From the NCBI RefSeq assembly GCF_037975245.1, contig NC_092564.1, forward strand, positions 21,181,984 to 21,245,983: a DNA stretch of 64,000 nucleotides, in the 5' to 3' direction. The stretch is from Apostichopus japonicus (Eukaryota; Echinodermata; Holothuroidea; Aspidochirotida; Stichopodidae). Below the pieces are notes generated by a model. The model saw only the letters and a list, made by a program, of their open reading frames with translations. It was not told where the DNA came from and ran no database searches. A program made the position numbers and the translations under genes. Position 1 is the first letter of the stretch; every line of letters begins with the position of its first letter. Below are positions 11,912 through 23,906 of the stretch, one piece after another.

Positions 11912-13182
11912 AGTAAGTGTATTTTCTGGCCTAGGCCTACTACAACAATGACTAACTTGGTATTATTAATATCTTGCTGTAGGCTAATTCTTATAATTTC
12001 GTTCAGTTAGTTAGGCCTTAAATTAGGTACGGCGACGATAAAGTTAGGCGTAGGCTAGGGCTATATTAACTTTCATTTGTGGTACATCATGAAAAATCCA
12101 GAATAACAAGCATAAGATGTTTACATGTCATTTTGCCCAATATTATAATGTGCTCCCACATATCTATATACTCAGAGTCATAGCTCATATGTTTCACAGT
12201 AAATGACATCCTTATATTTTGCCATTTTTGTTGGTAGGGCTGCAATTTTTGTTGCATGAGAAAACGCTTGTGACAGGTACTTTCAAACATATCAAACTGC
12301 TTTCTTAAATGAACTTTCAAACATATCAAACTGCTTTCTTAAATGAACTTTCATAACTTCCTTGTTATTTTCTTTCCCAATTTTCAATACTTAGATTAAT
12401 CTAGAAGCTGTTCCCCAACCAACTGCAGTGAAAATAAAGGCAGGATTCTGCAGAATGTACATCTCCATCTAAAGGTAGCATGATCTTATAGACATGTGCT
12501 TGATATTACCGAAAAACAGTTGGGAAATGGGGGAGGGGAGGGTGGGGACAGGCATTAAAGATTTAAGTAGTCAGTTTTGAACGGGATACAAGGAATCTCC
12601 ACCAGTAAAACATTGAGGCATGTATATGGGGGGGGGGGGGCAAGCTACCAGACAAAAAGGAGACAGGGGGGTTGGGGGAGAAAATGTGGTAGGGAAGTGT
12701 AAGCTAGGGTAATACAAGGAAGAATGGAAAACTTTCATACATCTATAGAGTATTCTATAGCAGAAGTGAGTACAGGGGCCAAAATTTTAGAAACAGTACT
12801 CGTTGAAAGCAAAATAGCAATTAAAACTGCACGTCGGGCAGGCTGACTAGGGGATAATATACATTGTATTTTATCCATCATATCTGCCTGCCTGACGAGA
12901 GTGGTTGAGGAGGCTATACCTGATGGCTTCACAGGAAAATATAAAGGCTACAGCTATAGTTACTGAGAGAAGGGAGATTACATTGTAGTTATACTATATG
13001 AAACCAAGCTGAAGTCATTTGCAATGCTCATGGTGTGAGTGGCCCATATTTTTGCAGCCACATAAAGCAGGAGGATATGCTCCCTTCAGAAAAGATAAAT
13101 GAACCATCTAGGCAGCTGACCCCTGTCCAAGAGCAGGCTACTGTATGTGTGTGGTATAATAAGCATTTATTCTAATTTTCAG

Positions 13183-13420
13183 TGAATGTAACACATGTAG
13201 AAGTCCAGTGTTCACTGGTCCCCCTACCACCATTGAAGTTGCTGACTGGACCAACAGAGACAAGAACACCATCAAAGCAACCAGGGCCATCTCACAGTGG
13301 CGATGATGGTCCGTCTGCTGCTGTAGCATCCACATCGGGATACACCGAAAAACCGCCAGGTAGTCCGTACTACACTCCATCAGTTAACTCATCTGAACAT
13401 GACAAAGATGACGCTTCAAG
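13183..13420 (+). CDS. conserved internal exon of the plus-strand element gene, copy A
   Basis: A splice acceptor (TTCTAATTTTCAG) precedes and a GTAATT donor follows an 80-codon open exon. It starts NVTHVEVQCSLVPLPPLKLL and continues into a Pro, Ser, Thr and Gly rich low-complexity region ending SSEHDKDDASR. The inverted copy at 26489-26726 preserves the frame with a single Tyr/Asp difference, which supports coding status. The composition suggests a disordered linker between folded domains. I recognise no family. Confidence 0.55.
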
Positions 13421-14125
13421 GTAATTTTCAAGATTGATAGTAGATCAGTCTGGAAAATCAATTGGTGCCATAACTTTCTGGAAAGAGGATCATTATTAAT
13501 TTTGACACCAACACTGTGGGGCAGTCTGGAATGTGTGGTGAGGCCATCAGTCTTTACTTCAATTAGCATATACATACTGTATCTGGTAGAGTTGTCACAG
13601 CTGTATGTGAACAAGAAATAAAGGCACAAACAAGTAGTTGGATTTAACAGAGTATATTATATCTTCACTTGGCTGGATATCTGCTACTGAATACAAATGG
13701 TGAAAGTTGCATCTTATACACTCTTTTACCATGGATTACAAGGGGATGGGACAGGATGTTACTCTGTCCACATGTTTACTTTACTACATAAACAGTGGTT
13801 AAGCTACTGAGACAATGACCACACATCCTGCTGAAGATAACATAATCCATAATATTAGGTGCACAAACAGGTGTAGGGTTTTTGTTGTAATCAGTAAAAA
13901 ATATATTGGAATTGTTCAGGCCTAAGTTGTCACGTAAAACCTGACCCATGTATCCACACCAATTGAGGTGTACTCAGCTGTCGCCTTAGTTGGGCATCCA
14001 AAGACTTGACCGACAACTGTGCCATGCCTATTGACCGAAATGGAGTGATTGGAATGCCTCTATCTAAATGGTATGTTTTTATGAACTATTATTATATTAT
14101 TCTTCATATCTTTACTATTCTACAG

Positions 14126-14302
14126 ATTATGTATGGGAACTTCTTGACTGCTTGCAACAACTTCTGCAGAAGTGGAACTCTGGGAGAGGAGTGTCCTGTT
14201 CCTGTCAGAAAAGAGCCCCCACCACTTGCAAGCTCCTATGTTCATCCGAACAATGAGGCTGCCATAAAACAACACCGAAGCATATTTCAAAAGCTTTGCT
14301 GA
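14126..14302 (+). CDS. possible last exon of the plus-strand element gene (cysteine-rich)
   Basis: A pyrimidine tract and TTCTACAG acceptor precede the exon. Two frames remain open. One gives YVWELLDCLQQLLQKW and then a Cys cluster (C-x-C, then C and LC) ending at TGA 14254-14256; the other runs to 14302. The Cys spacing vaguely recalls CXC-type metal-binding tails, but this is weak. The region is absent from copy B because of its internal deletion, so conservation cannot be tested here. Confidence 0.3.
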   Translation: MMYGNFLTACNNFCRSGTLGEECPVPVRKEPPPLASSYVHPNNEAAIKQHRSIFQKLC

Positions 14303-14727
14303 AATACTGTAGTTGATGGCCTCCCAATTTCTAATTTTGTTTCATTGTAGTGGGGAGCAATCGACTCTGTGAATCGTCTTTTCACATGATGTTTTGGCAC
14401 AGCTGCAAAGCAGTGTTAATTAACAGGTTGCTACCAGCCTTTAGGGAAGTTGCTAAAGTCTTACATTAAAGTTTTACTTACATCTGGTTTCCATTGTAAC
14501 TAACTAAATGATAACATTATATTTTAAAAAAAGTTCCAATGACAAGTATTCCTCTCTAGAGAGCTTAGAATTCATAAATATAAATTTCATGCTGACTTAA
14601 TATTTGTATGCAACTTTGGTGTTTCAAACATGTTGCCAATTTTTTGTTTTTCTCGAAAAGAATTGACAGAAATTTGCTGTTTGTTCCCTGCATGGGATAA
14701 AATGTGATTTTTTTTATCCCATTTTTA

Positions 14728-16876
14728 CAGGGGTCGAAATTTAGAATATTTACCACTATTCCAGCGGAATAGTGGATTTGAAAATACACTATTCCGTGTC
14801 ATTTTCCACTATTCCTTTGAAACTTTAAAAAGAAAAAAAATAACATAACAAAATTATATGTTGAGTCTTCTGTTGGGCTATTGATAATCATTAGTGTTTT
14901 GTGTACTGAGGCAAGAAAGCCACTCACAAGGGCAATGTCAATGGCTAGTTTCGCACACTTCAGGGTATACGGGTCACAAGGACACCCACGGCCCAGCGCG
15001 GGGAGGTTGCTGTGATAAATCAGCCTCGCGGGAATGTTTTGAACAATATTGCCATTCCACATTTTTATTTGAATTGATATTGTATGTCAGTTAGTAAACG
15101 TTTTCTTTCGTATGAATTTGACTTCAGTTCAGCGTTCCCACTTCCCTCTAATGTGCAGGATTCCCTTCAACTGACTCAGTAATCCAGCAAAGAAAACATT
15201 TGTCTGCTGGAAATCACTGCATCGTTTTCTTGCATTCGCGTTAAGTTAAACTCAATGCACAACGTATTCACTTTTCTTCAAAAAAAAATCTGAAAATCAG
15301 TAGAGAAATTACCAATTGTGTACGAAAAGAAAGTTGGTACACCTTCCAAATTTTACGAAAAGATTGAGCAAAACACTTTCGAAAAATTCACGCAAATCTG
15401 GCATATCGTGCTAAATGCAACTAATGTCATGTTAACAAGGCGCTAGTACACCCATCTATGAATAAACCGTAAGACCACATCTGGTGTAAAGCGGGAGAAA
15501 AAGTATTTTCTAGAATTTCCAAAAATACGCAAAAATAGTATCCTACCATAGTTAAGTGTATAGCAAATAGCCTAACCACCTCGTCGGTTACGGATCACAC
15601 GTAACTACAAAACACAACTAATTTTATTTTGCGAAGTTGACGTTTTCTACAAGAACATGGAAACAATATTTAGCATATAGTGAATCATGCCAAGTGGCGT
15701 AAAACATGGCATTACCAGGGTTACTTTCATAAAGATGGCCAAAGCTATAGGGGGGCTTGAGGTGTGTTTTACTTACCTAAATGTAACGGGGATATTTTAC
15801 CTACTTGTCTTGAACGTCTAAGATAATATTCCGCACTATAACTTTACCGATCCTTTACTAACTGACCTAATTAGTTCTAGAATGGAGCCAAAACAGTTAA
15901 ACTCCGTGTAACGTTTCTTGGAAACATGCCAAAAATTTTAACAAACAGGTGTTACACAGGGGATGAGCTCACAGTTGTTTGACAAGGTACCTGGGGAAAT
16001 TTGCAGCACTTGTGTAGCCTAACGTAGTATTTAAATAGGGTTAAACACTGCAGTTGTGATGTACGTATATTCATTGTTAGGCTAGAATGGGGCTTTGCCG
16101 AACGTTGTTTGTTTCATAATATCGGAAGTTTTGTAAGTTAAACTTTTTAAAGATTGTAAGACATTTTAAATCTCTTTTCATACCATAATATTGCTACTCC
16201 AACTTGTCATTTTAAAATTTTCATCAGTTTCGTGACAATTTAATTTCCAAAATTTATTATTATTTTGCATCTTCAACTGCTAACTTTTAATCGCCAGACA
16301 CGCAAAATTACCAACATTTTCCGGGGGCCTTCGCCCCTGGACTCCCACAAGCATAGGCGTAGGAGCCTTATTTGATTTGGGGGGCTGTAACGACTTGCCC
16401 GAAAAATATAACCAAAATCGGGAAATCGGCAGCAGTTTTTAGTGTGTTCGCGGGAAATTGAACAAGGATATCCAACACTGTACTACCTGTTACACACGAG
16501 GTGATAATTTTCCCTACATACGCGATGGTATACGGAACGTGTAAAGTGAAATCAATTGGAGGATAATGTAAGGCTTGCTATACTGTGCAAGTGCAGTTGG
16601 CTACGGAACATGTATGTACTGTACGTAACTGCAACTCACGTGTAAAGAGAGTTTCTTTTGTATTTCTGGGCAAGTTTTTACGCCCGGGAAACGAATAAAA
16701 TTAAAATTGCTGGCTGACTAGTGACAGGCAAGTAAATTTAGATGGATTTGTAAAAGTTTGTTGTTAGCTATCACTTTTAGCACTATCCATACGGAATAGT
16801 GAACCCAAGCAACTTGGTATTCCGTTCATGATTTCACTATCTTTGGATAGCGGAATAGCGTAAATTTCGACCCCTG
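14728..16876. mobile_element. hAT-like non-autonomous element inside copy A
   Basis: The ends are inverted: CAGGGGTCGAAATTTA at 14728 and its complement ending at 16876. Beyond 16 bp the ends diverge but both are packed with CACTATTCC/GGAATAGTG motifs in alternating orientation, like subterminal transposase-binding repeats. An 8-bp duplication is not clear (CATTTTTA against AATTTATG), so superfamily assignment is tentative. No transposase exon seen. An unrelated end-like motif CATAGGCGTAGGAGCC lies near 16353 and may be a nested fragment. Confidence 0.6.
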
Positions 16877-17058
16877 AATTTATGATCAAGTAACCTTGAT
16901 ATTCCATGGATTAATGAACAATTTCAGATTGATTCTCATTACACTTTTATTGAAATGAAAGCCTAAGCTCTCCAGATCCCATTGACATAGTGGTTTAGGG
17001 TACTTTATTCAAACTTTGCAGAAATGATACTATGACTTGGCATAAAAATTCCACATTC

Positions 17059-17215
17059 TCACAGTCTTGATAATTTAAATCCTTTATACTGTTCAGATGG
17101 TAAAGCTTCTCTAATCCTCCTTACTGCATAGGATGGGAGAACAACACAAATCTCCTTCCCTAAAAACTGCTAGCTCATCCATGCAAGTTGTCTGAATGCT
17201 CTGTGTCTGTATTTC
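17059..17215 (-). pseudogene. P2X7-ballast-like domain, C-terminal exon, copy A
   Basis: Downstream exon of the minus-strand element gene. After a TTTTACAG acceptor the frame reads KYRHRAFRQLAWMS, then an in-frame TAG, then QFLGKEICVVLPSYAVRRIR and EALPSEQYKGFKLSRL before TGA. This matches the end of the cytoplasmic zinc/cysteine domain at the C-terminus of vertebrate P2X7 and of many invertebrate proteins without a channel. The exon joins the upstream exon (17743-17963) in exact phase. The internal TAG is shared with copy B, so it predates the duplication, hence the pseudogene call. Confidence 0.6.
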
Positions 17216-17742
17216 CTGTAAAATAATCATATGAAAACCAGCTATAAAAGATGAAGACACATAAAAGCTTGGTAGCCATCTGGGGACGTCAAATTTTAAA
17301 ATAAATTTCTATATGATTTCCAGAATTTGCTTGGCCCCTAAATCTGCCTCCCCTAAAGTAAGCCTATCTATGCCATTTATACAAACTGATCGTTGTATCT
17401 CGGGGACTAAAATTTGTAAATGGATCGTGCACAAGCATGGTGGACATTTTTTGTGTGGCAATTGGTTTCATGGCTCAGTGTTAATTACTTCTATGTCAGT
17501 CAGCATGATAAGGGTTAACCTCAAGGGCATTACACCAGTTTTTGGACAAAATGACCTAATCAGAAGCAGGTTTTGAACATGGTGCACAAATTTTCCTGAT
17601 CAAATCTATATCTTAATGTTATTCCTTTCACAACGAAACAACACTAAACTATGAATACACCCTCTGTATTGTTACATCTTTCAACAGCAGGTCAGAGCAA
17701 TGAATAAAGGTATACAACAAAAATAATGTATTCTATACTTAC

Positions 17743-17963
17743 TCTTGGATCCTGTTTTCCTGTGCACATCCACCATACTGTTGACAGTACATGTAGTAGG
17801 CTGCCTGAAGAAACAATGGGTTCAGGCACATAGCTTCAAAACCTGGGGGTAAGGTGATGCATGCAGCACCTTCTTCATCCATCACAGTCCTTACTTATCT
17901 ATTTCGCTGCAGCATGTACACTCCCTTGATGTAGGCATCACAGCACACTGGCCACAATGACAC
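17743..17963 (-). pseudogene. P2X7-ballast-like domain, cysteine-motif exon, copy A
   Basis: Read leftward after a TTTACAG acceptor, the exon begins with a C-x-C-G-x-C type cluster, continues through MPT and a second Cys cluster (C-T-C-C-S-E-I-D), then after a frame change reads VMDEEGAACITL, PGFEAMCLNP and AYYMY(C/R)QQYGG before a GTAAGT donor. This is the characteristic motif order of the P2X7 C-terminal zinc-binding domain. The frame change near GATAAGTAAGG is present in both copies. Length (221 bp) and both splice sites are identical in copy B. Confidence 0.6.
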
Positions 17964-18668
17964 CTGTAAACAATACAAACCAGTTCAAATAATAAAGAGC
18001 CAATTCAATGACTTCATACAGACCTCAATTATTGGGGCATACTGTACTAACATGTCAAAATAGAAAAGGGGCACCTCTGAAGGGCAATCTACCGTTGAAG
18101 CTCCTTAAAAGTAACATCCCTAGCAAGGAGGGGATAGCCTCTTCTTAGAAGTCTTGCCTCTGTTGGGACAATGCTGCAAAGGAAAATAAAACAGGCCGAT
18201 GTTGCCTCGTTTCCAACTCTTTCCCACTTCTGAATCCATTCACTAGATTGAGAAAATCTGGTTATGAAATTAGCTCAAGCGGAAATGACAAAAAGCTGGT
18301 GTGAGGTGCCACCTTCTCCCCCCCCCCCCACCCTTTCCCTGATGTGTGGTAACTCACTAATTTGCCACTACAACTGCTAGGAAATTAATAATAGACCACC
18401 TCTGAATTTGTTGTGCACTCTTCCAATTGGCTCCTTCAATCTACTAACCAAATGAAATATGTCTGTGTGACATGTGCTGCCACAACTTTTAAGGAAAATA
18501 GTAAATTCCTTAACTTAACTCGACCGCACTTTCATGTTAATTTTGCTGCCCCATCAATAAAATGGCTAGCTAAGAGTATGAGCAAAGTTAGGAAACATTT
18601 ATCGGTTCTAGGCCTAACTAGTGACACAACTATCCTATAAAAATATAGTACGATAGGGGTAACGTTAC

Positions 18669-18774
18669 CACGATCAATTTCGACATCGCTGTCCGATCCC
18701 GCTTCCTCTTCGCTGGTCTCCGGTTCGAATATGTAGGGAAACACTTCCCTAAGATCATCCACCATGTCCTCCAT
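18669..18774 (-). CDS. acidic first exon of the P2X7-ballast-like element gene, copy A
   Basis: ATG at 18774 opens MEDMVDDLREVFPYIFEPET followed by an acidic Ser/Glu/Asp stretch (SEEEAGSDSDVEID), ending at a GTAACG donor in phase 1. From general knowledge, invertebrate proteins with the P2X7-type zinc domain often begin with a short PYxFEP motif and an acidic tail, so this is a plausible first exon of the gene at 17963-17059. The phase does not join directly to the cysteine exon, implying an unrecognised middle exon. The exon is missing from copy B, which has a deletion of about 0.95 kb here. Confidence 0.45.
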
Positions 18775-19785
18775 TTCCCTTTCTTTCTTCGCTATTGCTA
18801 TCTAAATACTGTGTGTCAATGCCACTGGCAGCCATTTCGCGATATGTTTAAGCTATGCTGTGCTGTGTATATATGCGTAATACAGTGCGTGTATAGAAAC
18901 TATGTGGTAGCAATAAGCACATGCGAAGATATCATGCACTTTCGACTTGGTAAACAAATGACGTCATTTGTTTTCGGCTTTCCCTGAACGAGTCAATCTA
19001 GCCGATTTTTGCGGAGTTTATGTTGCTTGATAGGAAGAAAATGCAAGGAATTTATGAAAAAAGAAGTCAATGGATGTTTTGTTCCATGTCTTATGTATCA
19101 ATTTGTGATTTTTCATCTTAATCCAAATCTTAACTTTCTTGTAACAGACTGCTGAAAAAGGTAATATTTTCGAGAAGTTTGAGATTTCTACATACCCAAT
19201 GCACTGCGCAGAACATATACAGTTTGCAATCTTCTGCGCTCCCCCGTGACGTCACTGAATCTATTACGTAATAGTACTTTTTACCGATTTCTACCCCTTT
19301 GGAGACGGAAAAAAATCGCGGTGTTGGGTTTTTGTTAATGTAAGAATTGTTAAGTTTAATATTATGTAAAGTCAAGTCTACGTGTCGCTTGACCTTTAAA
19401 AGGTCCGACATAATCAATACGAAGTCTTGACCACGGCCGTGTTGGCTGTACATAACTTGGTTGCAAAGGAGATATGGGTGGAGCTGGCCTACTTTCTTGG
19501 CAAATGGGTCACTGCTTGACCAAGTCGTCAATTTCATCATCCAACTTTGGCCACCAAATAAATGCGCGCGCTTAGCTTTTCATAGCCCCCCCCCCCCCCA
19601 ACCGCCCTAAATGGAGTTCGGGTAACTCCCTGAGCAGTCGTTTACAACCTTCACTTGGAACAATGACCCGATTTCCCCAGAGTAAGCATCCATCCTGTGT
19701 AGTAATTCATTTTTGGTTTCGATGATAATCGTAACCTATGCATTCATGCAGGCAGAGACTGTGTGTGTATGTGTCTTTGTGTGTC

Positions 19786-20230
19786 TGTGTGTGACGTCTC
19801 GCTTGTAAACACAATATCTCAAGAAGGAAAGCGTGGACCAATCCACATATTTGGTGTATAGGAGTACCACATTGAGTAGAAGAACCCTATTGTTTTGTGG
19901 GGAGGTCAAAGGTCATGTTGGGTCATCAGGGGCCAAATAGTGATAACCTTGTAAACACGATAGCTCAAGGAGGTAAGCTTGGACCAATCTCATATTTCGT
20001 GAGTAGGAGAAATACAGTTAGGAGCAAAAATCTATTTTGTGTAGGTCAAAGGTCATTTGGAGTCATCAGGGGTAAAATTGTGTAAACCTTGTAAACACGA
20101 TATCTCAAGAAGGAAAGGGTGGATCAATCTTGTATTTCGTTTGTAGTTGGTACACGTTCAGTACAATATTTTATTGAGGTCAAAGGTCAGTTGGAGTCAC
20201 CAGACGCGAAATTGTGGAAACCTTGTTTTA
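19786..20230 (+). repeat. AGGTCA-rich tandem repeat array (about 3 units of 137 bp)
   Basis: Each unit contains CTTGTAAACACGATATCTCA, then GGACCAATC, an ATTGAGTAGAAG-like segment and AGGTCAAAGGTCA. Perfect AGGTCAAAGGTCA copies lie at 19903, 20043 and 20177. The same family recurs at 34655, 44490, 46255 and 53850 and in reverse orientation elsewhere. Confidence 0.85.
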
Positions 20231-20925
20231 TAAGCTACCGTATCTACCACTGACCAGCCTATCAGATACCATGTGCGTAACGCCTCATACGAATGGGGGG
20301 CTATTAGCAATTGGAAATGAGCTTATGAGCATTCGTAGAATCTAAAACTGAAAAAAGGAAAATTCGAGCATATTTGCATTGGCTTCAACGTGCCGCTCGG
20401 AAGCCTTACTTTGCGTGAAAAAAAGGGTGTACTATTTGTAGTACAGCGGTTTCATTCAAGGGACGTTTTTCGTCGTATTTATTTCAGGTTGAATATAGTT
20501 TCGTTGTGACCAGGTAGCGTGTATGAAACTTAACAGTTCGTCTTCTTAGATCTTTTACTATGACCGATCTCATTAGTGCGATATAATTGTGTAAAACGGT
20601 GTAAGTTTGGCAGTGAGTTCACGAGCTTTTGTCTTGATCGGCTGTTGATCTCAATTTGTGTAGTCTCTTCCACTAGTTTCGTCAAGTTTATGATTATGGG
20701 ACAACTTGAACAAACCTGGCTAGGCCTGTGAGCAATTTTATATTGCTTAGGCCAGCAACGGTTGGGAAGAATAAGGTTCGTTAACACAACGTGAAGAATA
20801 CCTGTCAGAATACCAATACACTTAAGATGGCAAAACATCTCCTTAATAATTTCTTAAGGCATTTCCTACTGGCTATATGTGTCATAAGTCGCAAAGTATA
20901 GAACAATTTAAGGAGTTTTGAGACA
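20231..20925. other. gene-free stretch in the spacer between Kolobok-like copies
   Basis: No exon, RNA gene or bounded element recognised. Confidence 0.5.
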
Positions 20926-21860
20926 AGTTTGCTGTTGTTGCTGCTAGGATTTTTGAAAGATAGATGCTCTTACAACCTCAGATTTTCATTGCGTAAAATA
21001 TCGCTTTGATTTAGGCAGTGTAATGGAGTAATAGCGATATTTTTTCGCGCATCACTCTGCAGCTAAAGGCAAGATAAATAACGGGGCAAATGTAGAAGTC
21101 GCGCTAATCTAGTAGTGGTTCAAAGTAGCAGTAATTGGTACTGTATAGTCTTAGGACTCGCGCACACCTAGCTACTGTATATAAAATATACCTAGTACTA
21201 TAGGAGCCATAATGTAACAGAAGCCAAGCTTTCTTTTTAGGGTGTTTTACAGACGTTTTACTTTAATTGTTTAAGACATTACAGTAGGCCTTGCTGCTTA
21301 TTTATAATTTTGCGTCATGTTTTACTTTGTTCAACACTTACTTTTGGTGGGGAAAAAAAGTCATGCTGCAAAGAATCATGACTTTCTAATGCGCAATAAC
21401 GTAGCACCATGCATCTGCCTAAGTGCCTAACCTTTGTTCATAGAAAGTATTGATGTTGCAGATCTGTACTTTGGAGACTTGAAGAACAATCAGAGGCCTA
21501 GTGGCGAGTCGGGAATTTGGCGAGTAGATTTTTAGTCACGGTCACCAAATAGCTAGTTCTTTTAAAAAATATCGTCGAGGCCTGAAAACCATGACAACTT
21601 GTTCTAATGGTAGAAATCATGGATACTATTCATACATGGCAAATGGATTTGCCATATTGATTACAATAATCCTATTGCTTGTGAGGTCAAATCTCCTATA
21701 GGTCACCAGAGGTAAAACTCTGGAAAACCTTTTACATGATATCAAACGATGAAAATCGTGGATACCTCTAATACTTGGTGTGGATTCATAACCGTTGACT
21801 ACAAGACCCCTATTATTTTTTATGAAGGTGTGTATAGCCACGTACAGTAGACTGACCTGT
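20926..21860 (-). repeat. dispersed repeat, inverted relative to 33715-34660
   Basis: The segment is a diverged reverse complement of 33715-34660 (for example GCACCATGCATCTGCCTAAG here, CTTAGGCAGATACATGGTGC there). A third partial copy is at 63590-64000. The left part (21600-21860) includes reversed units of the AGGTCA family. No ORF of interest. Confidence 0.65.
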
Positions 21861-22300
21861 GTTTATCATGCAATATCATGTTATTGTAACAGCCATGGGC
21901 GGCGATCATGGGGGGACGAGGGGACATGTCCCCCCAATATTTTAGGTGGGGGATATAGTATCTAATATCCCCCCAATATTTGGTGGCATAGTTTTGTTTT
22001 AGCATTTTTTTGTATTTTTTTATGTTATCGCTAGTAATTTCAAAATAGAAAATGCTTAGATGCAACTTACAAGGCCTGGAAAGTGCCATTTCCAGCGATC
22101 TGGGAGGCATTTTCGGCCAAAATTTTCTTTTGCGCTTCGCGCCAACCTATGGTGGCGCTACGCTTAGATAGTTTGCCTACAAGCTTTGCCCCTCCCTTGG
22201 CAAATTCCTCGCAAGGCGCCTTTCTAACCGTGTCACAATTTGTTACTATATATGACCGAAAGTAGTTTTTACTTTTTTTCGAAATGAATAGCTAGACGGA

Positions 22301-22303
<3 letters not shown>

Positions 22304-22382
<79 letters not shown>
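22304..22382. repeat. (TA)n microsatellite
   Basis: About 39 uninterrupted TA dinucleotides. The IYIYIY open frame over it is an artefact. Confidence 0.95.
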
Positions 22383-22385
<3 letters not shown>

Positions 22386-22639
22386 AACGCTTTCCGCTTC
22401 GGTGGTATGGTGAAGTACCCAGTTGGCAATTGAGGAAGGGGGTTGTAGAAGAGACTCGAGGACACCGTTGAAAAGAAGTACACTAACAGTGCATTAAGAG
22501 TTCAAAAAGTATAATTAGATAAACAATGTACCTGCCGTACATCTTTCGTAAAGTATAATAAACAAATAACATATACAGATAGTAATACAATAAAACCTAA
22601 ACACAATAACAAGGGTGGCGTACATTAACTAGCCCTGTC

Positions 22640-22851
22640 AATGCAAACTAGGCGCTGCGTCGAAGACAACGCAGGCACAACGCAGGCTAAATATCGGTAC
22701 AGCCTCAAGGGCGACGCAGCGTACGCGTAAGGACAACGCAGCGCAGCTAACGATGAGGTTCGTCAGCCCGCGAACCATACGCTGCGACGACCTTGCGCAG
22801 GCACAAGCAGTTACGGAGCGCAGCTGCAGAATGCATGCAGGCACAAGCAGT
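22640..22851. repeat. GC-rich degenerate repeat (GACAACGCAGGCACAA type)
   Basis: Several imperfect copies of ACAACGCAG and GCAGGCACAA(G)CAGTTACG. Base composition is clearly more GC-rich than the surroundings. No gene identified. Confidence 0.5.
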
Positions 22852-23307
22852 TACGCATATGGCAAGCCATGTGGGACAAACACCGTATAATATATCCGCG
22901 TATTAATTCGAATATATACGCGTATTAATTCGAATATACATGTGTTGTACATGTGTAAAGTTTCGCTTTTTGAGGCGATCTCGCGAGCCCGCCAAAACAT
23001 TTATCGTTGGTAAATGTACACAGCAAGAGCGGAAATGTTTTTTCGTGTATATTCTAATTAATCCGTGCATATATTGGATTTAATCACCATATGTATTTTA
23101 TTTAATACGTGTATATATTCGAATTAATGCGCTTATATATTCGAATTAATACGTGTATATATTCGAATTAATACGCGGATATATTTAAGCCATGTGATTG
23201 GCTAATAATATATACGCGTATATATTCCAATTAATACGCGTATAAATTCCAATTAATACGCGGATATATTATGCAGTGTTTGTCCCACGTGGCTTGCCAT
23301 ATACGCA
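22852..23307. mobile_element. IS3EU-type MITE with 6-bp duplication
   Basis: Element 22858-23301 is flanked by perfect 6-bp duplications TACGCA (22852-22857, 23302-23307). The roughly 55-bp inverted ends begin TATGGCAAGCCA(T/C)GTGGG. The interior is repeated ACGCGTATATATTCGAATTA-like units in both orientations, so the element can fold on itself. TATGG ends and a 6-bp duplication match the larger element at 5264-10816. No coding capacity. Confidence 0.75.
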
Positions 23308-23906
23308 GCGCAGCTGCAGAGTGCATAACTCGATTCTCTGCACAAGCCAAAAATAATCTAAGTCCCTGAAACAACCTACAAATTCGGCATAGATTCTGCC
23401 TAGCAACTAACACTAAATATACCCCAACTTAAAGGTCAAGCGACAACGTAGACTTGACTTTACATAATATTAAACTTAACAATTCTTACATTAACAAAAA
23501 CCCAACACCGCGATTTTTTTCCGTCTCCAAAGGGGTAGAAATCGGTAAAAAGTACTATTACGTAATAGATTCAGCTTTTTGTCATTTCCGCTTGAGCTAA
23601 TTTCATAACCAGATTTTCTCTATCTAGGGAATGGATTCAGAAGTGGGAAAGAGTTGGAAACGAGGCAACATCGGCCTGTTTTATTTTCCTTTGCAGCATT
23701 GTCCCAACAGAGGCAAGACTTCTAAGAAGAGGCTACCCCCTCCTTACTAGTGATGTTACTTGTAAGGAGCTTCAACGGTAGATTGCCCTTCAGAGGTGCC
23801 CCTTTTCTATTTTGACATGTTAGTACAGTATGCCCCAATAATTGAGGTTGGTATGAAGTCATTGAATTGACTCTTTATTATTTGAACTGGTTTGTATTGT
23901 TTACAG

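Larger units (their letters stand above)
11326..19399 (+). mobile_element. Kolobok-like DNA transposon, copy A (8.1 kb)
   Basis: Element 11330-19395 lies between TTAA target duplications (11326-11329, 19396-19399). The terminal inverted repeats are AGGTCAAGTGACACGTA on the left and AGGTCAAGCGACACGTAGAC read inward from the right. TTAA duplications occur in Kolobok and piggyBac; the ends are not piggyBac-like. The element carries exons of one gene on the plus strand (11.7-14.3 kb) and of a P2X7-ballast-like gene on the minus strand (18.8-17.06 kb), pointing toward each other. A hAT-like element (14728-16876) sits between them. A second, internally deleted copy lies inverted at 23433-29235, which fixes the ends and shows several exons conserved. 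Confidence 0.75.

Noticed and set aside
14728-16876. hAT call with confirmed target duplication
   Set aside because: The inverted ends are clear, but the 8-bp flanks do not match well, so I kept only a tentative superfamily.
11330-19395. piggyBac assignment for the TTAA elements
   Set aside because: TTAA fits, but the ends AGGTCAAG and AGACCAAC lack the CC(C/T)T start of piggyBac, and the related element carries a THAP exon.
22292-22483. 63-aa frame of alternating Ile-Tyr
   Set aside because: Pure translation of the (TA)n microsatellite.
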